Positions 14,591 to 23,644 of a stretch of 64,000 nt of DNA are shown in pieces. The stretch is from the NCBI GenBank assembly GCA_019115455.1, contig DXDN01000010.1:1-64000 (forward strand), read 5' to 3'. The first letter of the stretch is position 1. Each line of letters opens with the position of its first letter. The DNA comes from Candidatus Eubacterium faecigallinarum. Its GTDB lineage: Bacteria > Bacillota > Clostridia > Oscillospirales > Acutalibacteraceae. Under the pieces are notes generated by a model that saw only the letters and a program-made list of their open reading frames with translations, was not told the origin of the DNA and made no database searches. Made by a program: the position numbers and the translations under genes.

Positions 14591-15970
14591 TTACACCTCG
14601 CTGTATTTTACGTTATTGAATTTGTAATCCTCAACGCTTGGGTCAACCGCATGTCCGCTGAAACGGACAAGCTCAAGATTTTCCACATTTTCAGCGTCAA
14701 TAGCATGCTTGTAATTATCGCACACCTTGCCCCAGCGTGTTTTCGTTTTCTCAATTCTTACGTTTTTAGCATATCTGATAAAGAATGCGGAGTTGTCGTA
14801 TTCCTCAACACCCCAGTCAAGGCACGGGCGCAGGTCATAAAGTCCGCACTGCCACTTGCTGGTTCTGTTCAACTCTATGCGGCAGTTCTCAAAGGTAACG
14901 TCCTCAATAATGTTGTCAGCGTTGCCGTGGATTAGCACACCGTTTTCGCCCTTGGCAGTAACGTTGAAGAAGCGTATATTTTTAATTTTTCCGCTCTGAG
15001 TATTCTCATCCCTGTTAAATGTGGTTATTACTATCGGTTCGGCAGTTCCCCACCAGTCAGGGCAGAAACGGCGTGTTTCGACAATAATGTTCTGATATGT
15101 AACGTTCTCAACATTTCCGCCGTCACGAATCTGTATTGAAAGGCCTCTGTTTGACCTGCTGATAATACAGTTTGATACAATAACATTTCTGAAATTACCA
15201 ACGCCCTCCGTACCTATTTTTATTGCGGCGGAGGTGGACACCAGCGTGCAGCCGTCGATAACTATATTCTCGCAGGGACCGTATTCCTCGTTGCCCTTGG
15301 AAGCTTTAAGGCAGATACAGTCATCCGCACAGGTAACATGACAGCCGAGAATTCTGACATTTGAGCAGTGATCCGGGTCAATACCGTCGCTGTTAGCCAC
15401 GTCAAGGTCGTTTAATATTCTTATTCTGTCAATAAGCACATCGTCACAGCCTGCCGGATGAAGCGTCCAGAACGGAGCGTCAACGACAGTAAAATCCTTA
15501 AAGGTAATATGATTGCTCTTCTCGACATAAATCACGGTAGGACGCGGATAGAAATCGCCTGTAACGTAATACCTGTCCTTACGCTGAACAAATGCGTGGC
15601 CGTTGGCGTCGATAGTGCCCTCGCCGCTGATTGTGCAGTGGTCTGCCTCATAGGCATAAATAAATACAAAGCTGGGCTTTCCGGTTACAGGGTTGCCTAT
15701 CAGCGCTGTTTTCGGGTCGTTAATAAGCTTGTTGGGGCGTATATAGCCGTCAATATTGCTGGTAGCCTTGAGCCTTGCGCCCTTTTGGATATGCAGGTCT
15801 ACATTGGCTCTCAGGCGAATGGACTCTGAATAATACACCCTGCCGCTGGGCAGAACTACCTGTCCGCCGCCGTTTTTAGCGCAGTCGTCAATAGCATGCT
15901 GAATGGCAAACGCGTCATTTGATATTCCGTCGCCCTTGGCGCCGTACTGCATAATATTATAAATTTTCAT
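14591..15970 (-). CDS. glycoside hydrolase family 28 (polygalacturonase-like)
   Basis: 459 aa with no signal peptide, hence likely intracellular. The N-terminal segment YGAKGDGISNDAFAIQHAID is typical of pectate-lyase-like beta-helix proteins. GH28 motifs: NSDGID (193-198) and ADDC (215-218) carry the catalytic aspartates, and RGLSIQIRDGG includes the basic substrate-binding residue. The canonical GHG block is replaced by STSAAIKIGTE, as in exo-acting or rhamnogalacturonan-type members. It probably trims galacturonide oligomers taken up by the cell. An RBS (AGGAGATAAGT) precedes the ATG. A SecB-like gene follows. Confidence 0.9.
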   Translation of the reverse strand: MKIYNIMQYGAKGDGISNDAFAIQHAIDDCAKNGGGQVVLPSGRVYYSESIRLRANVDLHIQKGARLKATSNIDGYIRPNKLINDPKTALIGNPVTGKPSFVFIYAYEADHCTISGEGTIDANGHAFVQRKDRYYVTGDFYPRPTVIYVEKSNHITFKDFTVVDAPFWTLHPAGCDDVLIDRIRILNDLDVANSDGIDPDHCSNVRILGCHVTCADDCICLKASKGNEEYGPCENIVIDGCTLVSTSAAIKIGTEGVGNFRNVIVSNCIISRSNRGLSIQIRDGGNVENVTYQNIIVETRRFCPDWWGTAEPIVITTFNRDENTQSGKIKNIRFFNVTAKGENGVLIHGNADNIIEDVTFENCRIELNRTSKWQCGLYDLRPCLDWGVEEYDNSAFFIRYAKNVRIEKTKTRWGKVCDNYKHAIDAENVENLELVRFSGHAVDPSVEDYKFNNVKYSEV

Positions 15971-16093
15971 ACTTATCTCCTGTTATGCGTAATTTCTATT
16001 TTATGATATCACAAACCTTGATTCATTACAATGATTATAACTAAATAACTAAAAAATGTGTGCATATCCAATCCAAATTGCGCAAATAGCACA

Positions 16094-16122
16094 TTGACAA
16101 GTGACACCGCATATAATATAAT
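16094..16122 (+). promoter_or_regulatory. consensus promoter of purA
   Basis: A perfect TTGACA (16094-16099), exactly 17 bp and a perfect TATAAT (16117-16122). The expected start of transcription is around 16129, the first base of the following hairpin. Confidence 0.85.
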
Positions 16123-16127
16123 TAATT

Positions 16128-16170
16128 AAGGGCAACAGCAGTACTCCGCTGATGCCCTTAATTTTTCTTT
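16128..16170 (+). terminator. terminator-like hairpin at the start of the purA transcript
   Basis: AAGGGCA (16128-16134) pairs with TGCCCTT (16153-16159), with an inner CAGC/GCTG pairing, followed by AATTTTTCTTT. It lies between promoter and gene, begins at the predicted +1 and leaves about 26 bases to the purA ATG. It could attenuate transcription or protect the 5' end. Confidence 0.6.
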
Positions 16171-16185
16171 ACGGGAGATTTAACA

Positions 16186-17466
16186 ATGGTAAGAGCAATC
16201 GTAGGCGCAAACTGGGGAGATGAAGGCAAGGGCAAGATCACCGATATGTTTGCCGGACAGAGTGACATCGTTATCCGCTTTCAGGGCGGAGCTAACGCAG
16301 GTCATACTATAATCAACGAACACGGCAGATTTGCGTTTCACCTTATGCCGTCAGGTGTGTGCTATGACCACACTACCTGCATCATCGGAAACGGTGTGGC
16401 GCTTGATATTAACAAGTTCTTTAACGAGCTTGAGGATGTCAAAAAAGCCGGACTTAACCCAAAGCTTCTTGTAAGCGACAGGGCTCAGATACTTATGCCT
16501 TATCACATTCTGCTTGATGAATATGAGGAGGAGAGGCTTGGCAAAAACGCTTTCGGCTCCACGAAATCAGGAATTGCACCTTTCTTCAGCGACAAATATG
16601 CTAAAATCGGCATCCAGGTAAACGAGCTGTTTGATGACGAAACACTCAAAGCAAAGCTTAAGAATATCTGCACCCTTAAAAATCTTACCTTGAAATATGT
16701 ATACAAAAAGCCGCTTCTTGACGAAGACGAACTTTATGCCACATGCGTTGAATACAGGGATAAAATTGCTCCGTATGTCTGCGATACTCATACATATCTC
16801 GCAAACGCTCTTAAAGAGGGCAAAAACATTCTTCTCGAGGGTCAGCTTGGTACTCTTAAGGACCCTGATTTCGGTATCTATCCCATGGTTACATCATCTT
16901 CTACTCTTGCAGGCTACGGCGCTGTAGGAGCAGGACTTCCCCCTCACAGCATTGAGGACATCGTTGTTGTAACAAAGGCATATTCCTCAGCAGTAGGCGC
17001 AGGAGAGTTCGTGTCGGAAATTCTTGACGAGGACGAGGCGCAGGAGCTTCGTATCCACGGCGGTGACAAGGGCGAATTCGGAGCCACCACCGGCAGACCC
17101 AGACGTGTCGGCTGGTTTGACTGCGTTGCCACACGCTACGGCGTTGCCTGCCAGGGAGCCACTCAGGTGGTTATGACAGCGCTTGACTGCCTGTCATATC
17201 TGAAGGAGATAAAGATCTGCACCGGATACGAGGTGGACGGCAAGGTAATCAAGGACTTCCCCACCACTCCGACGCTGAAAAAGTGCAAGCCTGTTTTCAA
17301 AACAATGAAGGGCTGGCACTGCGACATCCGCGGAATCAGAAATTATGACGAGCTTCCCCAGGAAACAAAGGACTACGTTGAATTCATTGAAAAAGAGCTT
17401 GGCTACCCGATCACAATGGTTTCAAACGGACCTGAAAGAGAAGCTATTATCTACAGAAACAAATAA
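16186..17466 (+). CDS. purA: adenylosuccinate synthetase
   Basis: 426 aa, full length. It joins IMP and aspartate using GTP in AMP synthesis. The N-terminal GTP loop VGANWGDEGKGKITD, the IMP-binding GGANAGHTI and the C-terminal region with GATTGRPRRVGWFDC are intact. A GGGAG RBS precedes the ATG. It is monocistronic: a consensus promoter with a hairpin at +1 lies before it and a strong terminator after it. No other purine gene is adjacent. Confidence 0.97.
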   Translation: MVRAIVGANWGDEGKGKITDMFAGQSDIVIRFQGGANAGHTIINEHGRFAFHLMPSGVCYDHTTCIIGNGVALDINKFFNELEDVKKAGLNPKLLVSDRAQILMPYHILLDEYEEERLGKNAFGSTKSGIAPFFSDKYAKIGIQVNELFDDETLKAKLKNICTLKNLTLKYVYKKPLLDEDELYATCVEYRDKIAPYVCDTHTYLANALKEGKNILLEGQLGTLKDPDFGIYPMVTSSSTLAGYGAVGAGLPPHSIEDIVVVTKAYSSAVGAGEFVSEILDEDEAQELRIHGGDKGEFGATTGRPRRVGWFDCVATRYGVACQGATQVVMTALDCLSYLKEIKICTGYEVDGKVIKDFPTTPTLKKCKPVFKTMKGWHCDIRGIRNYDELPQETKDYVEFIEKELGYPITMVSNGPEREAIIYRNK

Positions 17467-17492
17467 TTATTAATAAACCACATAACATAAAC

Positions 17493-17540
17493 AAAAGGGC
17501 TGTGATGTCTGCATTTTGGCAGGTCATCACAGCCCTTAAA
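17493..17540. terminator. bidirectional terminator
   Basis: AAGGGCTGTGATG (from 17495) pairs with CATCACAGCCCTT (to 17537). It lies between convergent purA and the secreted dockerin-like gene. Confidence 0.8.
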
Positions 17541-17608
17541 AATTGTCTTTATTTATTCCAACGGAGATTCGCCGTGCTTTTCTTGAATAAAACTGAGGCA
17601 GAACTGTA

Positions 17609-18805
17609 TTACTGTGCGGTCAGACTCAGCGAAGGATAATCACTTTTGTCAAAGTTAATATATTCATTGAAATCCTGCTGCTTGCTCTCAAGCTCGCTGC
17701 CGCTGAAATTCTTAATTATATGAACAAGGTCCTTGGCATTAATTGTACCGTCATTGACATAGTCAAGATTTACAACCTCAATCGGCGCAAAATCATTACC
17801 GCTCTGCTGGGAGCCTATAGTCATCAGCACCTGTCTGCTCAAAACGCTTTCGCCGCTTATCGTTATACTGAGCTGACCGGAATTAGTGGCAAAATAATAA
17901 CTGCCGTTGCTGTCTGTAGTGGTAATCAGCGAATTTGTGGCGTTGTTTAAGATTCTTGCGTTTTCCACCGGGTCGCCGTTGGTGTCAACAATTGTTCCAG
18001 TTACCGCATACATAGCGTTTATCTTAATCGGCACGTCAAAATCAACGGAAGCGTCGGCAATCTTTATCGTCAGGGTATTCGCCGTGTATTCAGGCGTTTC
18101 CTGGGGATACCAGTGATTTTCACTCTGAGTATGCTTAAACAGGATATCATAGCCGTCTATCTGGTCCTTGCCGATTACGGTGCTGGTTCTTCCGTCAGCG
18201 TAATTTACCGTTATTTTCATATTGGCAATTATTTTGCTGATATCGTAATAAAAATAAGAGTACAACCCGCTCGGGTCTTTGGCCCAGTTGCCGTCCACAT
18301 AGGCGCTGAGCACGGCAGGACACGAAAGCTCGATACTTTCAACGATTTTCTCATAATACTCATCGCATCTGAGCATAACCGTCATAGCAGTAGCCTTGTC
18401 AATGGTGTAATCAAAGCTCCAGCCTGCTGCGTAATAATACGTAACTCCCTTTTCAAGATAATATGTAAGGCAAAACTGAAGTATGTTATGCCCGTTTTCC
18501 TGATAATTCGGGTCGCTGTTTGAAAATTCAAGCTGTTTATATACTTTCTTGCCGGTTTCCGGGTCCTTTTCCTTGACAAACAAATATGCCTCAGACGCAG
18601 GAACATTATATGACAAAAAAGAATATGTCCCTGACGCAACAGGTGTAAAGGTATACCAGTTCATATCCCCTGCGCCGTCAAGAATATTAGTCACTTTAAC
18701 ATCAAGCTGTATTGGTCTTGTGGTGGCAAATGCTGAGATTGAAGCCGACATGCACGATAGTAATAACAAGACTGCAAGTAAAACAGAAATTAATTTCTTT
18801 TTCAT
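17609..18805 (-). CDS. secreted beta-rich protein with carboxypeptidase-regulatory-like domain and a single dockerin-like EF loop
   Basis: 398 aa. Signal peptide (1 to about 27, KKKLISVLLAVLLLLSC; the Cys is followed by MSAS, not a clear lipobox). Residues about 30-140 form a beta-rich jelly-like domain. A second beta region spans 150-265. A carboxypeptidase-regulatory-like Ig domain (about 270-330, TGTIVDTNGDPVENARI and DSNGSYYF) follows. The tail carries DYVNDGTINAKDLVHIIKNF, the Asp-rich calcium loop and helix of a type-I dockerin, but only one clear copy instead of two. Dockerins anchor enzymes to cohesin scaffolds in ruminococci; a half-dockerin may be non-functional or pair differently. 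No catalytic domain is recognised. Confidence 0.8.
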   Translation of the reverse strand: MKKKLISVLLAVLLLLSCMSASISAFATTRPIQLDVKVTNILDGAGDMNWYTFTPVASGTYSFLSYNVPASEAYLFVKEKDPETGKKVYKQLEFSNSDPNYQENGHNILQFCLTYYLEKGVTYYYAAGWSFDYTIDKATAMTVMLRCDEYYEKIVESIELSCPAVLSAYVDGNWAKDPSGLYSYFYYDISKIIANMKITVNYADGRTSTVIGKDQIDGYDILFKHTQSENHWYPQETPEYTANTLTIKIADASVDFDVPIKINAMYAVTGTIVDTNGDPVENARILNNATNSLITTTDSNGSYYFATNSGQLSITISGESVLSRQVLMTIGSQQSGNDFAPIEVVNLDYVNDGTINAKDLVHIIKNFSGSELESKQQDFNEYINFDKSDYPSLSLTAQ

Positions 18806-19050
18806 TTCAGGTCCTTTCCGTCAAGCGTGACATACCATGTTATCTAATCATCAAAATTATAATCATATGTATTATAACACATATCAAAAAAAGAATAAAG
18901 CACAATTTTAATTGCTCCTGATGCCATTACCAACTGACAGCACGTGCAAAATACCATGTTCTTTTGCCGCGGCTATTGTGTTTCATACGCTTTAATGGTA
19001 AAATAATAGACACATGATAAATAAAGAACACACCCTCCCAGGAGTAAAAT
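18806..19050. other. divergent intergenic region
   Basis: AT-rich, no gene. ATACCATGTT occurs twice (about 18832-18841 and 18951-18960), a possible repeated operator for the TetR regulator. A TATAAT-like -10 for the minus-strand gene lies near 18874. Confidence 0.35.
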
Positions 19051-19683
19051 ATGAAAAGAAACGACAAAACGGTTGACCTTAGAATTATAAAAACAAAGAA
19101 AGCAATCAGGGACGCTTTTCTTGCGTTAATTGAGGAAAAAGGATTTGAGCGTATCTCTGTAAAGGAGATAACCGAAAAAGCCATGATAAGCAGAAACACC
19201 TTTTATCTTCATTATTCGGATAAAAACGACCTGTTTAATAAAATATGCGATGATTTGATGCGCACCCTGTTTTTCAGGGCAGGAAAACAACTCAGGCGTG
19301 TGCAGCAAAATGAATTTACGCTCGCAAGCGTGGCAAGCATCATCAAAAGCGCTATGGCGGCGGTTGATGACGACAGGGAGGAATACAGGGTGTTTTTCTC
19401 CGACTCGGATATCTCCGGTATTTTAACACTTAAGATAAACACAATTGCCAGAAGATTTCTTGACCTTATTAAGGATGATATTGAGGGAATAAGCGAATGG
19501 TCCATGGCATACACGGTGTCAGGATTTTCAGGAGTAATAAGATACCACGTGCTTCACGGCGCTGAGGATCTCGACGCGGAATGTCAGAATTTCACGAAAA
19601 TCCACCTTAAAAGCATAATAGAAATTGCCCGCAATTCAAGAAACGGAAAAAACAAAGATGAAAAAGAAAAAGCGCAGTGCTAA
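19051..19683 (+). CDS. TetR/AcrR-family transcriptional regulator
   Basis: 210 aa. The N-terminal HTH is clear: RIIKTKKAIRDAFLALIEEK, then FERISVKEITEKAMISRNTF and YLHYSDKNDLF, the TetR DNA-binding pattern. The remaining ligand domain, with a C-terminal helical bundle, resembles Firmicute regulators with a TetR_C_7-like domain. Its end overlaps the start of the following kinase gene by 26 bases in another frame, implying a TetR-kinase-regulator operon. AGGAG lies before the ATG. The ligand is unknown. Confidence 0.9.
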   Translation: MKRNDKTVDLRIIKTKKAIRDAFLALIEEKGFERISVKEITEKAMISRNTFYLHYSDKNDLFNKICDDLMRTLFFRAGKQLRRVQQNEFTLASVASIIKSAMAAVDDDREEYRVFFSDSDISGILTLKINTIARRFLDLIKDDIEGISEWSMAYTVSGFSGVIRYHVLHGAEDLDAECQNFTKIHLKSIIEIARNSRNGKNKDEKEKAQC

Positions 19684-21175
19684 AAACCTAAAAATTAAAA
19701 CAAGAATAATACTGACATCGGTGCTTGCAATCGTTATCCCCATTGTCGCGCTGTTATCATTTTCGCCGGTGCTGGTAAATACAATATCGGCATATTTTAG
19801 CTTCTCATCAGTAACCACAAATACATACAGCGCCATTAACCAGCTGCAGTGGACTCAGACAATATCAAGCATAACCGACGAACTTATAAGCGACAACAAC
19901 GATAGTCAGAAGCTCAATAACCTAAGCGATTTTCTATCTCCGCTGGAAAAGCTTAATTGCCTTATTTACATTGAAAAAGACAGCCATGTATTCTACAAAA
20001 CAGAAAATGCCGGCAATATCCCTGAAAAGGCAAGGGCTGTAGTTGATACAGACTTCTCAAAAAATCTTAACTACTTCGGCAGTAACGGACTTTTGATAGT
20101 TAATCACACGCAGCTTGACTCCGCCTCTCCCATGTACACACTGGTAATTGTCAACCAGGATTACACCGTAAACGACGCATCCCAGCGGCTGAGCGCACAG
20201 GAACTTACAGAGCTATTACTGGGCAGGACCGGTATTATTGTGCTGATTACCGCTGTGCTATTTGTAATCGCTATCTCGGTAATATCGCTTATAACCAGTA
20301 AAACCATAGTTGACCCCATTAAAAAAATATCCCACGGCGCTGATGAGATTGCCATGGGTAATCTTGACTATGAAATTGACTACAAGTCCACAAACGAGCT
20401 GGGTCAGACCGCCCGAAGCTTTAACGACATGCGAGTAAAGCTGAAGGAATCAATTGAGCGCCAGCACAAGGCGGAGGAGGAACGCAAGGTACTTATTGCC
20501 GGTATAGCGCATGATATGCGAACTCCGCTGACATCAGTAAAAGGCTATGCCGAGGGGCTTGCCGACGGAATTGCCGATACACCCGAAAAGCAGAAAAGAT
20601 ATATAAAAACCATCTGCGATTCCATAGCGGACATGGAAAAAATACTCGATGATCTGCTGACCGTATCAAAGCTTGAGCTGATAAATTACGAGCTGAGCAA
20701 AACTGACGTGAGCGTCAAGGAATTTTTTGACGACGGAGCTCAGGAAATCAAAACACTGCTGGACAGCTGCGGCTTTGATTTCAGCTATGAGAACAAGTGC
20801 AGTGACGAAACTGTGATATGCATTGACTCAGATCGTTTCTCACGCGTTATCAGCAACATTATTTCTAACAGCATAAAGTATGCCCGCGATGACATCAAGG
20901 GGAAAATAAGTATTGTAATCGACGAATATGAACGCTCCGTAATAATTGAGATTTCGGACAACGGCATAGGAGTTGACAGGGAGAGCCTGCCAAAGATATT
21001 TGATACCATGTACAGAACGGATCCTGCACGCACCAAAGTATCTCAGGGCTCAGGGCTTGGGCTGGCAGTGTGCAAGCAGATAGTAGAGCTTCATTCCGGA
21101 ACAATCTGGGCAAGAAGCGACGAGGGCAAGGGGTTATCGGTATTTATCTCCCTTCCTAAAAAAGAGGTGTTTTAA
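19658..21175 (+). CDS. sensor histidine kinase with HAMP domain
   Basis: 505 aa. The ATG at 19658 (MKKKKRSAKN) gives a basic N-terminus before the first membrane segment (about 17-38). An extracytoplasmic domain (about 45-185) is followed by the second membrane helix (about 190-213), HAMP (TSKTIVDPIKKISHGADEIA), HisKA with His285 in GIAHDMRTPLTSVKGYAEGL, and HATPase_c (NIISNSIKYA, DNGIGV, GSGLGLAV). It is encoded before its regulator, the reverse of the other two systems in the window, and starts inside the TetR gene. The stop is immediately followed by the regulator start. The signal is unknown. Confidence 0.92.
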   Translation: MKKKKRSAKNLKIKTRIILTSVLAIVIPIVALLSFSPVLVNTISAYFSFSSVTTNTYSAINQLQWTQTISSITDELISDNNDSQKLNNLSDFLSPLEKLNCLIYIEKDSHVFYKTENAGNIPEKARAVVDTDFSKNLNYFGSNGLLIVNHTQLDSASPMYTLVIVNQDYTVNDASQRLSAQELTELLLGRTGIIVLITAVLFVIAISVISLITSKTIVDPIKKISHGADEIAMGNLDYEIDYKSTNELGQTARSFNDMRVKLKESIERQHKAEEERKVLIAGIAHDMRTPLTSVKGYAEGLADGIADTPEKQKRYIKTICDSIADMEKILDDLLTVSKLELINYELSKTDVSVKEFFDDGAQEIKTLLDSCGFDFSYENKCSDETVICIDSDRFSRVISNIISNSIKYARDDIKGKISIVIDEYERSVIIEISDNGIGVDRESLPKIFDTMYRTDPARTKVSQGSGLGLAVCKQIVELHSGTIWARSDEGKGLSVFISLPKKEVF

Positions 21176-21862
21176 ATGAGCAGAATTCTTATAATTGAAG
21201 ACGACAGCAATATCCTACAGCTTGAAAGGGACTATCTTGAGGCGGCAGGATTTGAAACAGAGGTTGCCACCGACGGAGAAACAGGAAGCCAAAGGGCAAT
21301 CGGCGAGCATTTTGACCTTGTACTGCTTGATATAATGCTGCCGGAACTAAACGGCTTTCAGGTGTGCAAAAAAATAAGGTCATTAAAAGACATTCCCATT
21401 ATTCTTGTAAGCGCAAAAAAAGATGATTTTGACAAGATAAACGGTCTGGGACTTGGTGCTGACGACTACGTTGTCAAACCGTTTTCGCCCAAGGAACTGG
21501 TGGCAAGAGTAAAGGCGCATATCGAAAGATATAACCGTCTGACAAAGACCGCACGCCCTAATCCGGATGTCTTAGAGGTAAGCGGGCTCAAACTAAACAA
21601 GGACACCGGCGACGCCCGAATAAACGGCAAGGACCTTAATCTGACAAAAAAGGAATTTGAAGTGCTTTACCTGCTGGCTTCCCAGCCTGACACAGTATTC
21701 ACAAAAAACGAGCTTTTTGAAAATGTGTGGGGATATGACTCCCTGGGAGATACATCAACGCTCACAGTGCATATTAACAGGCTGCGTGACAAGTTCAAGG
21801 AAGCTGATGAGAACGCAGATTTTATTAAAACAATTTGGGGCAGGGGCTACAGATTCAAATAA
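21176..21862 (+). CDS. OmpR/PhoB-family response regulator
   Basis: 228 aa. Receiver domain with IEDD, phospho-acceptor Asp52 in LLDIMLPELNG, the Ser/Ala switch VSAKKDD and VKPFSP. The winged-helix effector ends in TIWGRGYRFK. It begins directly at the stop of the kinase gene, with AGAGGTG as RBS inside the kinase end, so the pair is coupled. Targets are unknown. The terminator at 21874-21910 closes the operon. Confidence 0.94.
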   Translation: MSRILIIEDDSNILQLERDYLEAAGFETEVATDGETGSQRAIGEHFDLVLLDIMLPELNGFQVCKKIRSLKDIPIILVSAKKDDFDKINGLGLGADDYVVKPFSPKELVARVKAHIERYNRLTKTARPNPDVLEVSGLKLNKDTGDARINGKDLNLTKKEFEVLYLLASQPDTVFTKNELFENVWGYDSLGDTSTLTVHINRLRDKFKEADENADFIKTIWGRGYRFK

Positions 21863-21873
21863 ACTGCAAAGCA

Positions 21874-21910
21874 AAAGCGCCGTCTGAACAATCAGTTCAG
21901 ACGGCGCTTA
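21874..21910. terminator. bidirectional terminator
   Basis: AAGCGCCGTCTGAAC pairs with GTTCAGACGGCGCTT. The T run is better on the minus strand, serving the G5/3D protein gene. Confidence 0.75.
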
Positions 21911-21928
21911 ACAATTCTGATAGTATAT

Positions 21929-23170
21929 TTACCAACCGAGTCTTACAATCTCTATTGAACAGCTTCCTGTTCCGTATCTGTAGCAGGCAGCGTGACCTTC
22001 TGGAGTGAAGATATCAATTCTGCCGACAGTGGAAAGTCCTGAGCCGCCGCGGTCCACAACGGTGTAATTCTGACCGTTTACTTTAATGACCGAGCCCATA
22101 GGAAGCCAGTTGCAGGCAACATAATACGGATTTGACATGCCGTTATATACTCTCTTGCCGCTGGCGGTAACGCCTGAGCCTGAGCCGCATTTGCCGCATG
22201 CACAGTAATGAGTATATCTGCCTGAGATCTTCTGACCTACAGTATAACCGTTTTTAGAGGTTACTCCGTTCGATTTTACAGTTGATGAACCGGAGGATAC
22301 TTTCTTAGTACCTACGTTTACAACTTTGTTTACAGGTTCTTTAACGGTAACACGTTCGGTTTCTGTTCTGTTTTCTTCTTTACCGTTCACATATTTTACA
22401 TTGTATGTGACCTGATCCTCACCGTTTACACCCTCGGTAACAACCTTTTCGGTGCCCTCGTTCATTGAGGATTTCTTAACGGTGGTTGTTTTATATTTAA
22501 CAGTTTCGGTCTCTGTTACTGTTTTATATTCAACACGGTAAACAGTTACCTTCATATCAGCTTCAAGCTGAGTGTCAAGGGACGGCTTAGTATAATCGTC
22601 CTTACCCAGGGTAATCTGAGCCAGCTCCAGCAAATCCTTTACTGTGCCCTGGTAGATAGCGTACTTTGTATCTTTTCCGTCCGCTGTAAGTGTTACGGAT
22701 TTTGCCGACTTGATAGTAATTACCATTCCGTCAACAACAGGATCCGTAAGCTCATAATTCATCTTTGTGTCATTGTTTAATTCAATACCGAGACTTTCAA
22801 GAGCCTCTCCCACTGTGTCCTCATAAACACTGTAGGTGTTGATGACTGAGTCAAATTCAACATTGATACTGTTCAATTTGTCAATCTTGATTGTTCCGCC
22901 CTCACCGGAATTGAACTGGCTGATGTCCAGCTTGTCGCTGTCGGCGAGAGTAATGTTAGCTTGTGCCAGGATTTCGATTGGTTCCGTTTCATTGGTTGTA
23001 ATTACAATTGCGTCATTATTATCAACTACAATCTCAACATTATACTGTGATGCAAGTCCTGCAAATGCAGTGGTTGCAAAGATTGCAATTGAAAGGACAA
23101 AAGTAATTACTGCTATCAGAACTGCACGGCTGATGCCTTTGAGTCCCTTCGCATTTGATTGGTTAATCAT
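21929..23170 (-). CDS. G5 and 3D domain-containing wall protein (YabE/Rpf-like)
   Basis: 413 aa from the ATG at 23170, chosen because AAAGGAG lies just upstream. A membrane anchor or signal (about 16-38, AVLIAVITFVLSIAIFATTA) is followed by DUF348-type beta modules (about 45-195), a G5 domain (TEKVVTEGVNGEDQVTYNV, about 245-290) and a C-terminal 3D domain with the conserved Asp residues (VVDRGGSGL, GRIDIF and a His). 3D domains act as lytic transglycosylases in wall growth or spore germination. A consensus promoter (23297-23325) and an mRNA-leader palindrome lie upstream. Confidence 0.92.
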   Translation of the reverse strand: MINQSNAKGLKGISRAVLIAVITFVLSIAIFATTAFAGLASQYNVEIVVDNNDAIVITTNETEPIEILAQANITLADSDKLDISQFNSGEGGTIKIDKLNSINVEFDSVINTYSVYEDTVGEALESLGIELNNDTKMNYELTDPVVDGMVITIKSAKSVTLTADGKDTKYAIYQGTVKDLLELAQITLGKDDYTKPSLDTQLEADMKVTVYRVEYKTVTETETVKYKTTTVKKSSMNEGTEKVVTEGVNGEDQVTYNVKYVNGKEENRTETERVTVKEPVNKVVNVGTKKVSSGSSTVKSNGVTSKNGYTVGQKISGRYTHYCACGKCGSGSGVTASGKRVYNGMSNPYYVACNWLPMGSVIKVNGQNYTVVDRGGSGLSTVGRIDIFTPEGHAACYRYGTGSCSIEIVRLGW

Positions 23171-23226
23171 CTTAATCTCCTTTGTCATTGTCGGAAACAT
23201 TAGGTTTATTCAAATTTGTCCCAATG

Positions 23227-23361
23227 TTAGTGATAAATATCACTAAACAGAAGAATTACTTTCTGTTTTCACCGTTATTATTACCGAACGCAAGACATTA
23301 TAGTCATAAGTGCATAAGATGTCAACAATTCAAAGCCTGTGATTTTGTGCACAATGCACAA
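23227..23361 (-). promoter_or_regulatory. promoter and two palindromes of the G5/3D gene
   Basis: On the minus strand TTGACA (complement of 23320-23325), 17 bp and TATAAT (complement of 23297-23302) form a perfect consensus promoter. An inverted repeat TTGTGCA-N3-TGCACAA (23345-23361) lies about 20 bp upstream of the -35. A 20-base inverted repeat (arms TTAGTGATA and TATCACTAA, 23227-23246) lies about 45-60 bases into the transcript. The former fits an operator, the latter an operator or RNA hairpin. Confidence 0.6.
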
Positions 23362-23644
23362 ACGATTCAATTTTGATGGACCGTAAACAGCTTGACATTA
23401 CTACATATAGTGGTGATATGTTTTATTGCTTTAGTGTGTGATTATTTTTTTTTGTAAAAAGGTTAGAAATCGGCAAAACAAATCTTACAATTTGTAACAT
23501 TTTAATTTTTGAATAATTCAAACCACAATATATTGATGAATAAAAGGCAATTTCTGATTTTTTTAACAACATACAGATTTAAGAAAAATACTGACAAAAT
23601 ATGACATTTCATAATTATTTCCAAAAATAATACAAAATGTTTAC
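23362..23644. other. AT-rich intergenic region without a recognisable gene
   Basis: This stretch between the G5/3D promoter and the terminator of the next operon is very AT-rich. No ORF with a credible start or composition is present, and no conserved RNA structure was recognised. Confidence 0.5.
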
